Positions 1-6,270 are shown, numbered from the stretch's first letter. The stretch: DNA of 7,449 nt from an uncultured Clostridia bacterium (GCA_934613185.1 CAKTSO010000094.1:1-7449); one strand, 5' to 3'. The notes: a model not told the origin generated them from the letters alone. Translations and numbers: made by a program.

Positions 1-10
1 ATGTACCCCC

Positions 11-23
11 TTGTTGTCAACAA
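11..23 (-). promoter_or_regulatory. Possible -35 box inside a short palindrome at the window edge
   Basis: Read on the minus strand, positions 20-15 are TTGACA, a consensus -35 box. It sits inside a perfect 6+1+6 inverted repeat (TTGTTG-A-CAACAA, 11-23) and follows an AT-rich stretch (24-62) that could act as an upstream element. A -10 box about 17 nt further left would fall outside the window, so the promoter cannot be confirmed. The palindrome could be an operator for a repressor or a coincidence. Confidence 0.3.
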
Positions 24-112
24 CTATTTCGCTCTTTTTTCATTTTTTCTCAATTTAATTTTCCCCGCGGCTTTTCCCGCCGTCCCCCGTCGAAAGCACT
101 GCTTGGGTGTGC

Positions 113-150
113 AAAAAAAGAAACGCCACACGGCAAAAGCCGCATCGGCG
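113..150 (-). terminator. Rho-independent terminator of the 6S RNA unit
   Basis: On the minus strand, CGCC (150-147) pairs with GGCG (127-124) and CGGC (142-139 side) pairs with GCCG around a TTTT loop (138-135), with a small internal loop between the two helices. The hairpin is followed directly by TTTCTTTTTTT (123-113). It lies about 10 nt beyond the predicted 3' end of 6S RNA, so it most likely ends the 6S primary transcript, which would then be trimmed. Confidence 0.8.
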
Positions 151-157
151 CTTCCGT

Positions 158-352
158 TAGCCCCAAAATGCCGTCCGATTCCTTAATTAATGCCCTGCGA
201 CTCGCAGGTGGGCGCAGGCGGTTGTTCTTCGCCCACCCGCTGCTGATGCGGGCCCGGCGTCGTCCTTCCGACCGGATGCTCCCAAAAAAGAAATGTAGGT
301 TTAATTACAAGAACCGTAACGCACACCCCAGGGAATCCCCTTTCGTCTGCTT
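158..352 (-). ncRNA. ssrS: 6S RNA (RNA polymerase regulator)
   Basis: 6S RNA is a long imperfect hairpin that mimics an open promoter and binds housekeeping RNA polymerase holoenzyme, mainly in stationary phase. Evidence on the minus strand: a closing helix forms between CCCTGGGGTG (333-324) and CATTTTGGGG (170-161), ten continuous pairs including G-U wobbles, matching the place of the GAGATG/CATCTC helix in E. coli 6S. The 5' side of the central bulge carries TAATTAAACCTACATT (307-292) followed by GGGAGC (283-278), segments I recall from clostridial 6S RNAs. The 3' side has the small hairpin CCTGC-GAGTC-GCAGG (208-194). Terminal-arm helices include CCCGC/GCGGG (252-236). A strong promoter ends about 8 nt before the proposed 5' end and a terminator follows, giving about 195 nt, normal for the family. 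Exact ends are inferred. Family recognition comes from memory plus structure, not a covariance-model search. Confidence 0.85.
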
Positions 353-359
353 CGCAATC

Positions 360-389
360 ATTATACGGCGCGCGGGCCGCCGCTGTCAA
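360..389 (-). promoter_or_regulatory. SigA-type promoter of 6S RNA
   Basis: On the minus strand, a consensus -35 TTGACA (389-384) and a consensus -10 TATAAT (365-360) are separated by an 18-nt GC-rich spacer. The predicted start is near 352, just upstream of the 6S 5' region. Both hexamers match consensus perfectly, which fits an abundant RNA. Confidence 0.85.
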
Positions 390-393
390 TGAG

Positions 394-418
394 AAAAACT
401 GCCGCATTTCGCCGCAGT
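394..418 (-). terminator. Terminator-like hairpin before the 6S promoter
   Basis: On the minus strand, ACTGC (418-414) pairs with GCAGT (402-398). After a G-G mismatch, two more pairs close a GAAAT loop, and TTTTTCTC follows. The stem is short, but the T-run is correctly placed for intrinsic termination. It would insulate the 6S promoter from leftward transcription. I see no clear gene or promoter for it between 419 and 610, so it may simply catch read-through from the tRNA unit. Confidence 0.4.
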
Positions 419-610
419 GCAAACGCAATGTTTTTCGCCTTCGAGCATCAGCCGGTTTCGGCTTGCCCGATTTGCCGTCAATTTCGCGCTGTGGCGGCGT
501 TTTGATTCCGTCTCAGGGATTTGTGCATCTTCCGCGCAGCCGTCTGAAATCGCCGGAAAACGCTGTTTCCGAACAGACGTCCTTCAAGAGATCTCATTTC
601 ATTGAAACAA
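419..610. other. Intergenic spacer, no recognised gene
   Basis: Between the tRNA terminator and the 6S-side hairpin I find no ORF with a ribosome binding site, no convincing pair of promoter hexamers and no RNA family I recognise. Small hairpins occur, for example CTGTT-CGGA-AACAG on the minus strand near 562-575, but nothing connects them to a function. Confidence 0.5.
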
Positions 611-645
611 TAAAAAATCGTCGTGAACAAATCGTTCACGACGAT
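611..645 (-). terminator. Rho-independent terminator of the tRNA-Met unit
   Basis: A perfect 12-bp stem, ATCGTCGTGAAC (645-634 on the minus strand) paired with GTTCACGACGAT (628-617), encloses a 5-nt loop, GATTT. It is followed by a T-run (TTTTTTA, 617-611). It begins 3 nt after the encoded CCA end of the tRNA, so the tRNA appears to be transcribed alone. Confidence 0.9.
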
Positions 646-648
646 GAT

Positions 649-725
649 TGGTAGCGGCGATCCGACTCGAACGGATGACAACCCGGGTATGAACCGAGTG
701 CTCTAGCCAGCTGAGCTACGCCGCC
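649..725 (-). tRNA. tRNA-Met (anticodon CAU)
   Basis: A 77-nt cloverleaf reads on the minus strand. The acceptor stem is GGCGGCG (725-719) with CGCCGCT (659-653), including a terminal G-U pair. The D arm is GCTC...GAGC. The anticodon stem CTCGG/CCGGG holds the loop TTCATAC, with anticodon CAT at 691-689. The T arm is ATCCG-TTCGAGT-CGGAT. The discriminator is A, with an encoded CCA (651-649). The G-U at 1-72 instead of a C-A mismatch, and the lack of three consecutive G-C pairs in the anticodon stem, argue for elongator tRNA-Met over initiator tRNA. The body closely resembles Bacillota elongator tRNA-Met. A tRNA-Ile2 with modified CAU is possible but less likely. It has its own promoter on the right and a terminator on the left. 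Confidence 0.95.
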
Positions 726-739
726 TCGCAACAGATAGA

Positions 740-768
740 ATCTTATCATGGACGATGCTTTGTGTCAA
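740..768 (-). promoter_or_regulatory. SigA-type promoter of tRNA-Met
   Basis: On the minus strand, -35 TTGACA (768-763) and -10 TAAGAT (745-740) are separated by exactly 17 nt. The predicted start is near 733, leaving a leader of only several nucleotides before the mature tRNA 5' end at 725. Confidence 0.85.
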
Positions 769-913
769 GCGTCTTTTTACATCTTTCCGCAAAAGTTTTG
801 CCGATCCCCTCTTTATTCCCCCGTTTCACAATAGGCTGGCACGCCAAAGCCTTCGATGCGTTCTATTCCCTTCAAAGCCTGCCAAAAGCATGTCGTCGCA
901 CGAAATCGCCGTC

Positions 914-942
914 TTGACTTCCCGCTTCGGCTTTGCTATCAT
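914..942 (+). promoter_or_regulatory. SigA-type promoter of an orphan small RNA
   Basis: The plus strand carries -35 TTGACT (914-919), a 17-nt spacer and -10 TATCAT (937-942). The expected start is at about 948-950, exactly where the outer stem of the small structured RNA begins. It is the only convincing rightward promoter I found in the window. Confidence 0.7.
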
Positions 943-948
943 GAATTT

Positions 949-1030
949 GAGGGCAGGCGCAGACGCTTCTTTGAAAGCCATGACTCCCGGGGAATTGCCG
1001 GGATCTGCGAAGCCCTCTTTTTCTTTTTCT
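949..1030 (+). ncRNA. Unidentified structured small RNA with built-in terminator
   Basis: An RNA of about 70-80 nt starts at the predicted transcription start and folds compactly. The outer helix GAGGGC (949-954) pairs with GCCCTC (1012-1017). An inner helix CGCAGA (958-963) pairs with TCTGCG (1004-1009). This encloses two hairpins: GCTT/AAGC (965-968, 975-978) and the six-pair TCCCGG/CCGGGA (985-990, 998-1003) with a GGAATTG loop. The whole is a three-way junction. The outer helix is followed directly by a T-rich run, TTTTTCTTTTTCT (1018-1030), so the RNA appears to end in its own intrinsic terminator. No gene follows on the plus strand before the convergent dnaJ, so a cis-acting riboswitch is unlikely. 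I recognise no known class: it lacks the GGAAGGAAGC core of SRP RNA and the cores of common riboswitches or small ribozymes. Promoter and fold are seen; function is unknown. Confidence 0.6.
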
Positions 1031-1041
1031 CAATATGATTG

Positions 1042-1100
1042 AAGCGGCATTCGGCGTACAGAAACCTTTAACGTATCAACCGTTCGCCGTCATTCCGCTT
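1042..1100. repeat. Imperfect inverted repeat between the small RNA and dnaJ
   Basis: AAGCGG (1042-1047) is complementary to CCGCTT (1095-1100), and CGGCG (1052-1056) to CGCCG (1085-1089). The two helices are separated by a small internal loop and enclose a loop of about 28 nt that contains AACG/CGTT. No T-run or promoter goes with it, so it is not a clear terminator or transcript. The rest of the gene-free stretch up to 1133 shows nothing recognisable. Confidence 0.35.
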
Positions 1101-1133
1101 TGCGCAAAACTTCTTTCGCCTTTCCTTTTTCCA

Positions 1134-1178
1134 TAAGAAAAACAGCGGCTCGTCGTTCGACGAACCGCCGTTTTCTTA
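1134..1178 (-). terminator. Terminator of the hrcA-grpE-dnaK-dnaJ operon, possibly bidirectional
   Basis: A long hairpin overlaps the dnaJ stop codon. TCGTCG (1150-1155) pairs with CGACGA (1158-1163) around a 2-nt turn, which in practice means a larger loop. GCGG (1145-1148) pairs with CCGC (1165-1168), and A-rich/T-rich arms flank both sides. Reading leftward it ends in GTTTTTCTTAT. Reading rightward it ends in GTTTTCTTATTTTTT, so it could also stop read-through from the plus-strand small RNA. It makes dnaJ the last gene of the operon. Confidence 0.85.
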
Positions 1179-2306
1179 TTTTTTAAAGATGTTCTTTTTC
1201 GCGCCGCCGAGAATCTCGGTATTGCCGCCCATGGCCTTTTCAAAGTCCATCAGCAGATCTTTCTGAAGCGGGGTCAGATGTTTGGGAACCTCGACCTCTA
1301 CTTTCACGAACAGATCGCCCTTGCCGCTGCCGCGCAGCTTCTGGATGCCGCGGCCCTTCAAACGGAACACCGTTCCGGGCTGCGTTCCCTCGGGCACGCG
1401 GTAACGCACCGTCTCCTCCAGCGTGGGAACTTCGATCTCCGCACCGAGCGTCGCCTGCGCGAAGCTGATGGGAAACTCAAGATGCAGATCGAAATTCGTC
1501 CGCTTGAAGCGCGGATGCGGCTGAACGTTGAAATAGACAAGCAGATCGCCCGTCTCGCCGCCGTTGAAGCCGACGTCGCCCTCGCCGGGGATCGTCATAT
1601 AGTGGCCCGAATCGACGCCCGCAGGAACCGCAAGCACGATCGTCTTCTGACGGCGCACGCGGCCCTTGCCGCCGCATTCGGGACACGGATCGGTGATGAT
1701 CCGTCCCGTGCCGCCGCACTGGTCGCACACGCGCGTGGACTGATAGCGGCCGAACGCCGTGTTCTGCACCACGTTGATCTGGCCCGTGCCGTTGCAGCGC
1801 GTGCAGCGCGCCGGCTGCGTGCCCTTCTTGGCGCCCGTGCCCATGCATTCGCCGCAGCGTTCCTCATGGGTAATGCGAAGCTCCTTGCGCACGCCGAAAG
1901 CGGCCTCTTCAAACGTCAACGTCAATTCCGCGCGAAGATCGCTGCCTCTTGCGGGCGCATTCCTGCGCTGCGTCGAACCGCCGCCGAAGGGCGATCCGCC
2001 GCCGAAGAAAGCCTCGAAAATGTCGCCCATGCCGCCGAAGGGCGATCCGCCGCCCGCGGCGCCGTTGAAGCCCGGCGCACCGTCTACGCCCTCGAACCCG
2101 AACTGATCGTAGTTGGAGCGTTTCTGGCTGTCACTCAGGACTTCATAGGCCTCGTTGACTTCTTTGAATTTTTTCTCTGCTTCCGCATCGCCCGGGTTCA
2201 AGTCCGGATGATACTTTTTCGCAAGTTGGCGGTATGCGCGCTTGATCTCGTCATCACTGGCGCCGCGCTGCACACCCAGCACCTCGTAATAATCCCGTTT
2301 ACTCAA
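1176..2306 (-). CDS. dnaJ: Chaperone protein DnaJ (Hsp40)
   Basis: DnaJ is the cytosolic J-domain co-chaperone that delivers unfolded clients to DnaK and stimulates its ATPase. The 376-residue protein is full length and class I. The N-terminal J domain (about 4-68) has the catalytic HPD at 33-35. A Gly/Phe-rich linker (about 70-112) follows. The zinc-binding region has all four CxxCxGxG repeats intact: 151-158, 168-175, 194-201 and 208-215. Two beta-barrel substrate-binding domains and a C-terminal dimerisation segment complete it. The start is TTG at 2306-2304, chosen because AGGAGG lies 8 nt upstream and the product begins SKRDYYEVLGV, as in the family. The gene is 87 nt after dnaK and last in the operon. 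An in-frame 24-bp direct repeat lies in the Gly/Phe linker. The rare start codon and the upstream hairpin may keep DnaJ below DnaK in amount (inference). Confidence 0.97.
   Translation of the reverse strand: MSKRDYYEVLGVQRGASDDEIKRAYRQLAKKYHPDLNPGDAEAEKKFKEVNEAYEVLSDSQKRSNYDQFGFEGVDGAPGFNGAAGGGSPFGGMGDIFEAFFGGGSPFGGGSTQRRNAPARGSDLRAELTLTFEEAAFGVRKELRITHEERCGECMGTGAKKGTQPARCTRCNGTGQINVVQNTAFGRYQSTRVCDQCGGTGRIITDPCPECGGKGRVRRQKTIVLAVPAGVDSGHYMTIPGEGDVGFNGGETGDLLVYFNVQPHPRFKRTNFDLHLEFPISFAQATLGAEIEVPTLEETVRYRVPEGTQPGTVFRLKGRGIQKLRGSGKGDLFVKVEVEVPKHLTPLQKDLLMDFEKAMGGNTEILGGAKKNIFKK
1980..2054 (-). repeat. 24-bp direct repeat within the dnaJ Gly/Phe linker
   Basis: A perfect 24-bp repeat occurs at 1980-2003 and 2031-2054, offset by 51 bp (17 codons), and encodes GGGSPFGG twice (residues 85-92 and 102-109). 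Loss or gain of one unit would stay in frame and only change linker length. Identical nucleotides rather than merely similar amino acids suggest recent duplication or conversion, though low complexity could also produce this. Confidence 0.75.
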
Positions 2307-2314
2307 GCCCGTGT

Positions 2315-2320
2315 CCTCCT
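2315..2320 (-). promoter_or_regulatory. Ribosome binding site that fixes the TTG start of dnaJ
   Basis: AGGAGG on the minus strand is a full Shine-Dalgarno core. It is separated by 8 nt (2314-2307) from the TTG at 2306-2304. No ATG or GTG lies in frame at a suitable distance, and the family N-terminus begins here, so TTG is the most likely start. Confidence 0.85.
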
Positions 2321-2342
2321 AAAATCTAATCTCAACGCAAAC

Positions 2343-2370
2343 GGCAAGCGGCAGCACGCCGCCGCTTGCC
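2343..2370 (-). repeat. Strong intercistronic hairpin between dnaK and dnaJ
   Basis: GGCAAGCGGC (2343-2352) and GCCGCTTGCC (2361-2370) form a perfect 10-bp GC-rich inverted repeat around an 8-nt loop, with AAA/TTT beyond one mismatch extending it. On the transcribed strand it is followed by GTTTGCGTTG, a weak T-run, so it looks like a leaky attenuator or an mRNA 3'-end stabiliser for dnaK, not a full terminator. It sits in the 87-nt gap, upstream of the dnaJ Shine-Dalgarno. Confidence 0.75.
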
Positions 2371-2393
2371 ATTTACACAGCTTATCTATTGTA

Positions 2394-4235
<1,842 letters not shown>

Positions 4236-4287
4236 AACAATTTACCTCCGTGTTTTATCTGGTAGAATCTGATGTTCGCAATTTATG

Positions 4288-4318
4288 CTAAGGCGGAAAT
4301 TTCTTTCCGTGGGCTTAG
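4288..4318 (-). repeat. Intercistronic stem-loop between grpE and dnaK
   Basis: On the transcribed strand CTAAG (4318-4314) pairs with CTTAG (4292-4288), and CGGAAA (4309-4304) pairs with TTTCCG (4299-4294) around a GAAA tetraloop of the stable GNRA type, with a small asymmetric internal loop. No T-run follows, so it is not a terminator. It lies about 50 nt upstream of the dnaK start and could be an mRNA processing or 5'-stabilising element that raises dnaK over hrcA-grpE (inference). Confidence 0.65.
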
Positions 4319-4335
4319 TCTTGTTTTTGCGGCCG

Positions 4336-4980
4336 TCACTGTACGACCGCGACCATCGCATAGCGAAGGACTTTGTCCCCCATGCGATAGCCCTTCATGA
4401 GGACCTGTGCGACGTCGCCGGATTCCTGATCTTCCCCGGCCTCGATCTGCATGACGGCCTGGTGAAGATTCGGATCAAACTTGACGCCCTCGGCCGGAAT
4501 CAGCTCGACGCCGAGCTTTTCGAGGGAATCCATCATCTGACGCAGGATCAGTTCCATGCCCACACGCTGCCCTTCTTCGGCCTGTGCGAACGTCTCCTGT
4601 GCGCGCTCCAGATTGTCGAGCACCGGGAGCATCATCAGCACGGCCTGCGCCACGCCCTCGTTGTAGGAATCGGAACGGACGGTCTCGTTGCGCTTGCGGA
4701 AGTTGTCGAACTCCGCCTTGATGCGCTTGGCGGCGTCAAGATATTCGGCGCACGCCGCGGACATATCGTCCCATTCCTTTTTCTTGACCGTCACGGTGTC
4801 GGGCTTGGACTTTTTGCCGAAGGAACGTTTCTTTTTCTTGTCGTCCTTCTCGTCCGTCTGCGCGTCCTTTTCCGTCTCGGCCGTTTCTTCGGCGCCGATT
4901 TCCTCTTCGACGTCCTCTATTTCTTTCTCGTCCACGAGTTCCTCGCGGTCTTCCTCCTGGACGATGTTGTCTTCACTCAT
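4336..4980 (-). CDS. grpE: Nucleotide exchange factor GrpE
   Basis: GrpE is a homodimer that opens the DnaK nucleotide cleft to release ADP and can act as a thermosensor of the Hsp70 cycle. The 214-residue product has a long acidic N-terminal tail (about 1-47), a Lys-rich patch (48-69), then the coiled-coil and beta domain with family motifs FDNFRKR (91-97), PVLDNLERA (119-127), GVKFDPNLHQAV (165-176) and KGYRMGDKVLRYAMV (196-210). I place the start at ATG 4980-4978 because AAGGGG lies 8 nt upstream, within the 28-nt gap after the hrcA stop. The frame stays open to a GTG at 5031 (231 residues, overlapping hrcA), but that start has no Shine-Dalgarno sequence. It lies between hrcA and dnaK in the CIRCE-controlled operon. 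Confidence 0.95.
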   Translation of the reverse strand: MSEDNIVQEEDREELVDEKEIEDVEEEIGAEETAETEKDAQTDEKDDKKKKRSFGKKSKPDTVTVKKKEWDDMSAACAEYLDAAKRIKAEFDNFRKRNETVRSDSYNEGVAQAVLMMLPVLDNLERAQETFAQAEEGQRVGMELILRQMMDSLEKLGVELIPAEGVKFDPNLHQAVMQIEAGEDQESGDVAQVLMKGYRMGDKVLRYAMVAVVQ

Positions 4981-4988
4981 TTGTTGTA

Positions 4989-4994
4989 CCCCTT
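4989..4994 (-). promoter_or_regulatory. Ribosome binding site that fixes the grpE start
   Basis: AAGGGG on the minus strand lies 8 nt before the ATG at 4980-4978 and just after the hrcA stop at 5009. It is less perfect than the sites of dnaK, dnaJ and hrcA, but it is the only plausible one near the grpE N-terminus and favours the 214-residue form. Confidence 0.65.
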
Positions 4995-5008
4995 CTTCCG
5001 TTTCTGAT

Positions 5009-6094
5009 TCAGCGTCCGCCGTCATCGTCACTTGACGGCTGCGGCAAAGCGCTGCGCGTGCTTTCGGCGTGATCTTCCATGATGCTGGACATGATGCCCT
5101 GCATGCACTTTAAGACCGACGCCACATGCGAATAATTCATCCGCGTCGGGCCGATGACCCCGATGCTGCCGGACGGCGCGCCGTCGACCGAATAGCTGAC
5201 GGTCACGACCGAACAGTCACGCATCGCTTCGTGCGCGTTCTCGTTGCCGATCGTCACGGTGAACTTCATCCCGCGCGAACGTTCCAGAAGCGGAATCAGC
5301 GTTTCACGCGACTCCATCGCCGAGAGGAACACGCGAGCCTTCTCCACATCCGCATATTCGGGATGCTTCAAAATATTCGCCGGGCCGCCCAAAACGATGT
5401 CGTGGCTTTCCTGTGCCATCAACTGATGGTCGATCGTGGAAAGCACGGCGTCGAGCACATCCCGCTGCCCCTGCACGGACTCGCGCATCTGCCCCTCAAG
5501 CTGCGCCGCGACTTCGTTGAGCGAAGAACCGACGAGGCTTTTTTGGAGCATTTCGGAGATCTTGAACAGATCCTCCTGCGCAAATTCGGGCGAAACGCGC
5601 ACGAACGTGTCTTTGAAAATCCCCGCGTCCGTCACCAGCACAAGCAGTGCAAGCCCCGTCGTGACGGGAACGAGCTGGATGTTATTGATGCGGATCTGGC
5701 GCGGATTCGGCGGCAGAACGAAGGAGGTGTACGTCGTCGCGTCGGAAATGGCGCGGGCGGCGTCGCGCAGAAGCTGTTTCAAATCGCGTGAGCGATCGTG
5801 AACGTGACTTTGCAGCGCCTCGACCTCGTCGCTTGTCAGCTCCGAGACGTTCATCAGCCGTTCCACATACAGTCGGTAAGCGCGTTCGGAAGGAATGCGC
5901 CCCGAGGACGTATGCGGCTGGGCAAGATAACCGAGTTCCTCCAGATCCATCATTTCGTTGCGGATCGTTGCGGAACTCCAGTCGAGATATTTCCGCGAAA
6001 TGGTTCGAGAGCCCACGGGAATGCCCGTCGTGATGTAATCGTCGACGACGGCGCGCAGGATCTTCAGCTTGCGCTCGTTTAACATTTCGTCCAC
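5009..6094 (-). CDS. hrcA: Heat-inducible transcription repressor HrcA
   Basis: HrcA is a dimeric DNA-binding repressor that binds CIRCE and shuts off class I heat-shock genes; in studied species GroEL keeps it active and heat titrates GroEL away. The 361-residue product is normal length. Its N-terminal winged helix-turn-helix spans about residues 6-77, with PVGSRTISRKYL (26-37) and SSATIRNEMMDLEELGYL (40-57), then the typical SSGRIPSERAYRLYV segment (63-77). GAF-like and inserted dimerisation regions follow, with a Ser/Asp-rich tail. The start is GTG at 6094-6092, chosen because GGAGGTGA (6108-6101) is correctly spaced; the ATG three codons later is too far from it. First gene of the operon, directly behind its own operator, which implies autoregulation. 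groESL, the other usual CIRCE target, is not in the window. Confidence 0.97.
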   Translation of the reverse strand: MDEMLNERKLKILRAVVDDYITTGIPVGSRTISRKYLDWSSATIRNEMMDLEELGYLAQPHTSSGRIPSERAYRLYVERLMNVSELTSDEVEALQSHVHDRSRDLKQLLRDAARAISDATTYTSFVLPPNPRQIRINNIQLVPVTTGLALLVLVTDAGIFKDTFVRVSPEFAQEDLFKISEMLQKSLVGSSLNEVAAQLEGQMRESVQGQRDVLDAVLSTIDHQLMAQESHDIVLGGPANILKHPEYADVEKARVFLSAMESRETLIPLLERSRGMKFTVTIGNENAHEAMRDCSVVTVSYSVDGAPSGSIGVIGPTRMNYSHVASVLKCMQGIMSSIMEDHAESTRSALPQPSSDDDGGR

Positions 6095-6100
6095 CGCGGC

Positions 6101-6108
6101 TCACCTCC
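6101..6108 (-). promoter_or_regulatory. Ribosome binding site that fixes the GTG start of hrcA
   Basis: GGAGGTGA on the minus strand matches the anti-Shine-Dalgarno over eight bases. The GGAGG core is 9 nt from the GTG at 6094-6092 and 18 nt from the next in-frame ATG (6085-6083), which favours the GTG start. Confidence 0.8.
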
Positions 6109-6120
6109 GTTTTTGCGGTG

Positions 6121-6147
6121 TTAGCACTCACTCTTCCCGAGTGCTAA
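6121..6147 (-). promoter_or_regulatory. CIRCE operator (HrcA binding site)
   Basis: TTAGCACTC, a 9-nt spacer and GAGTGCTAA form a perfect match to the CIRCE consensus. It starts within a few bases of the predicted +1 and ends 12 nt before the hrcA Shine-Dalgarno, so it is transcribed in the leader as in other Bacillota. A bound HrcA dimer would block the promoter at normal temperature. Confidence 0.98.
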
Positions 6148-6151
6148 TAGT

Positions 6152-6180
6152 ATAATACTCTCCGTTCGTAGTATTGTCAA
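6152..6180 (-). promoter_or_regulatory. SigA-type promoter of the hrcA operon
   Basis: On the minus strand, -35 TTGACA (6180-6175) and -10 TATTAT (6157-6152) are separated by 17 nt. The predicted start is near 6146, at the edge of CIRCE. A housekeeping promoter plus CIRCE is the class I heat-shock arrangement. An alternative -10, TATACT (6154-6149), would need a 20-nt spacer. Confidence 0.85.
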
Positions 6181-6194
6181 TATAGGTCAAAGTA

Positions 6195-6233
6195 TTTTTT
6201 GAACTTTTTTCCAAAATTTTTCATGAGTTTTTT
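6195..6233 (-). promoter_or_regulatory. Phased A-tracts upstream of the hrcA promoter
   Basis: On the plus strand, T-runs of five or six occur at 6195-6200, 6205-6210, 6217-6221 and 6228-6233, with centres 10 to 12 bp apart. On the minus strand these are A-tracts from about -49 to -87 relative to the predicted start. Such phasing predicts curved DNA and could serve as an UP element for the RNA polymerase alpha subunit. Confidence 0.5.
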
Positions 6234-6270
6234 CCTATATTATGGAACCTTAAAAAAACGTGCAGACCGC

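Noticed and set aside
168..428. ORFs on both strands across the 6S region (168-392 plus, 183-428 minus)
   Set aside because: They coincide with the 6S RNA and its promoter, lack ribosome sites, and show no protein-like pattern.
539..548. GCCGTCTGAA, identical to the Neisseria DNA uptake sequence core
   Set aside because: Single copy in a Bacillota-like genome with no paired copy or other neisserial sign; a 10-mer match by chance is likely.
949..1030. Small structured RNA as SRP RNA (ffs) or a riboswitch
   Set aside because: The conserved GGAAGGAAGC apical core of SRP RNA is missing, and no co-oriented gene follows that a riboswitch could control.
755..1042. 95-residue plus-strand ORF across the tRNA promoter and small RNA, including a 20-codon ORF from the ATG at 980
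   Set aside because: No good ribosome site, low-complexity translation, and it overlaps the tRNA-Met promoter and the folded small RNA. The short ORF from 980 is buried in the RNA helices with only a weak purine stretch upstream.
4981..5031. Longer GrpE starting at GTG 5031 (231 residues) and overlapping hrcA
   Set aside because: No Shine-Dalgarno precedes the GTG or the ATG two codons later, while the ATG at 4980 has AAGGGG at 8 nt and lies just after the hrcA stop.
5126..5791. 221-residue plus-strand ORF opposite hrcA
   Set aside because: Antisense shadow of hrcA, Arg/His-rich, without ribosome site or recognisable domain.
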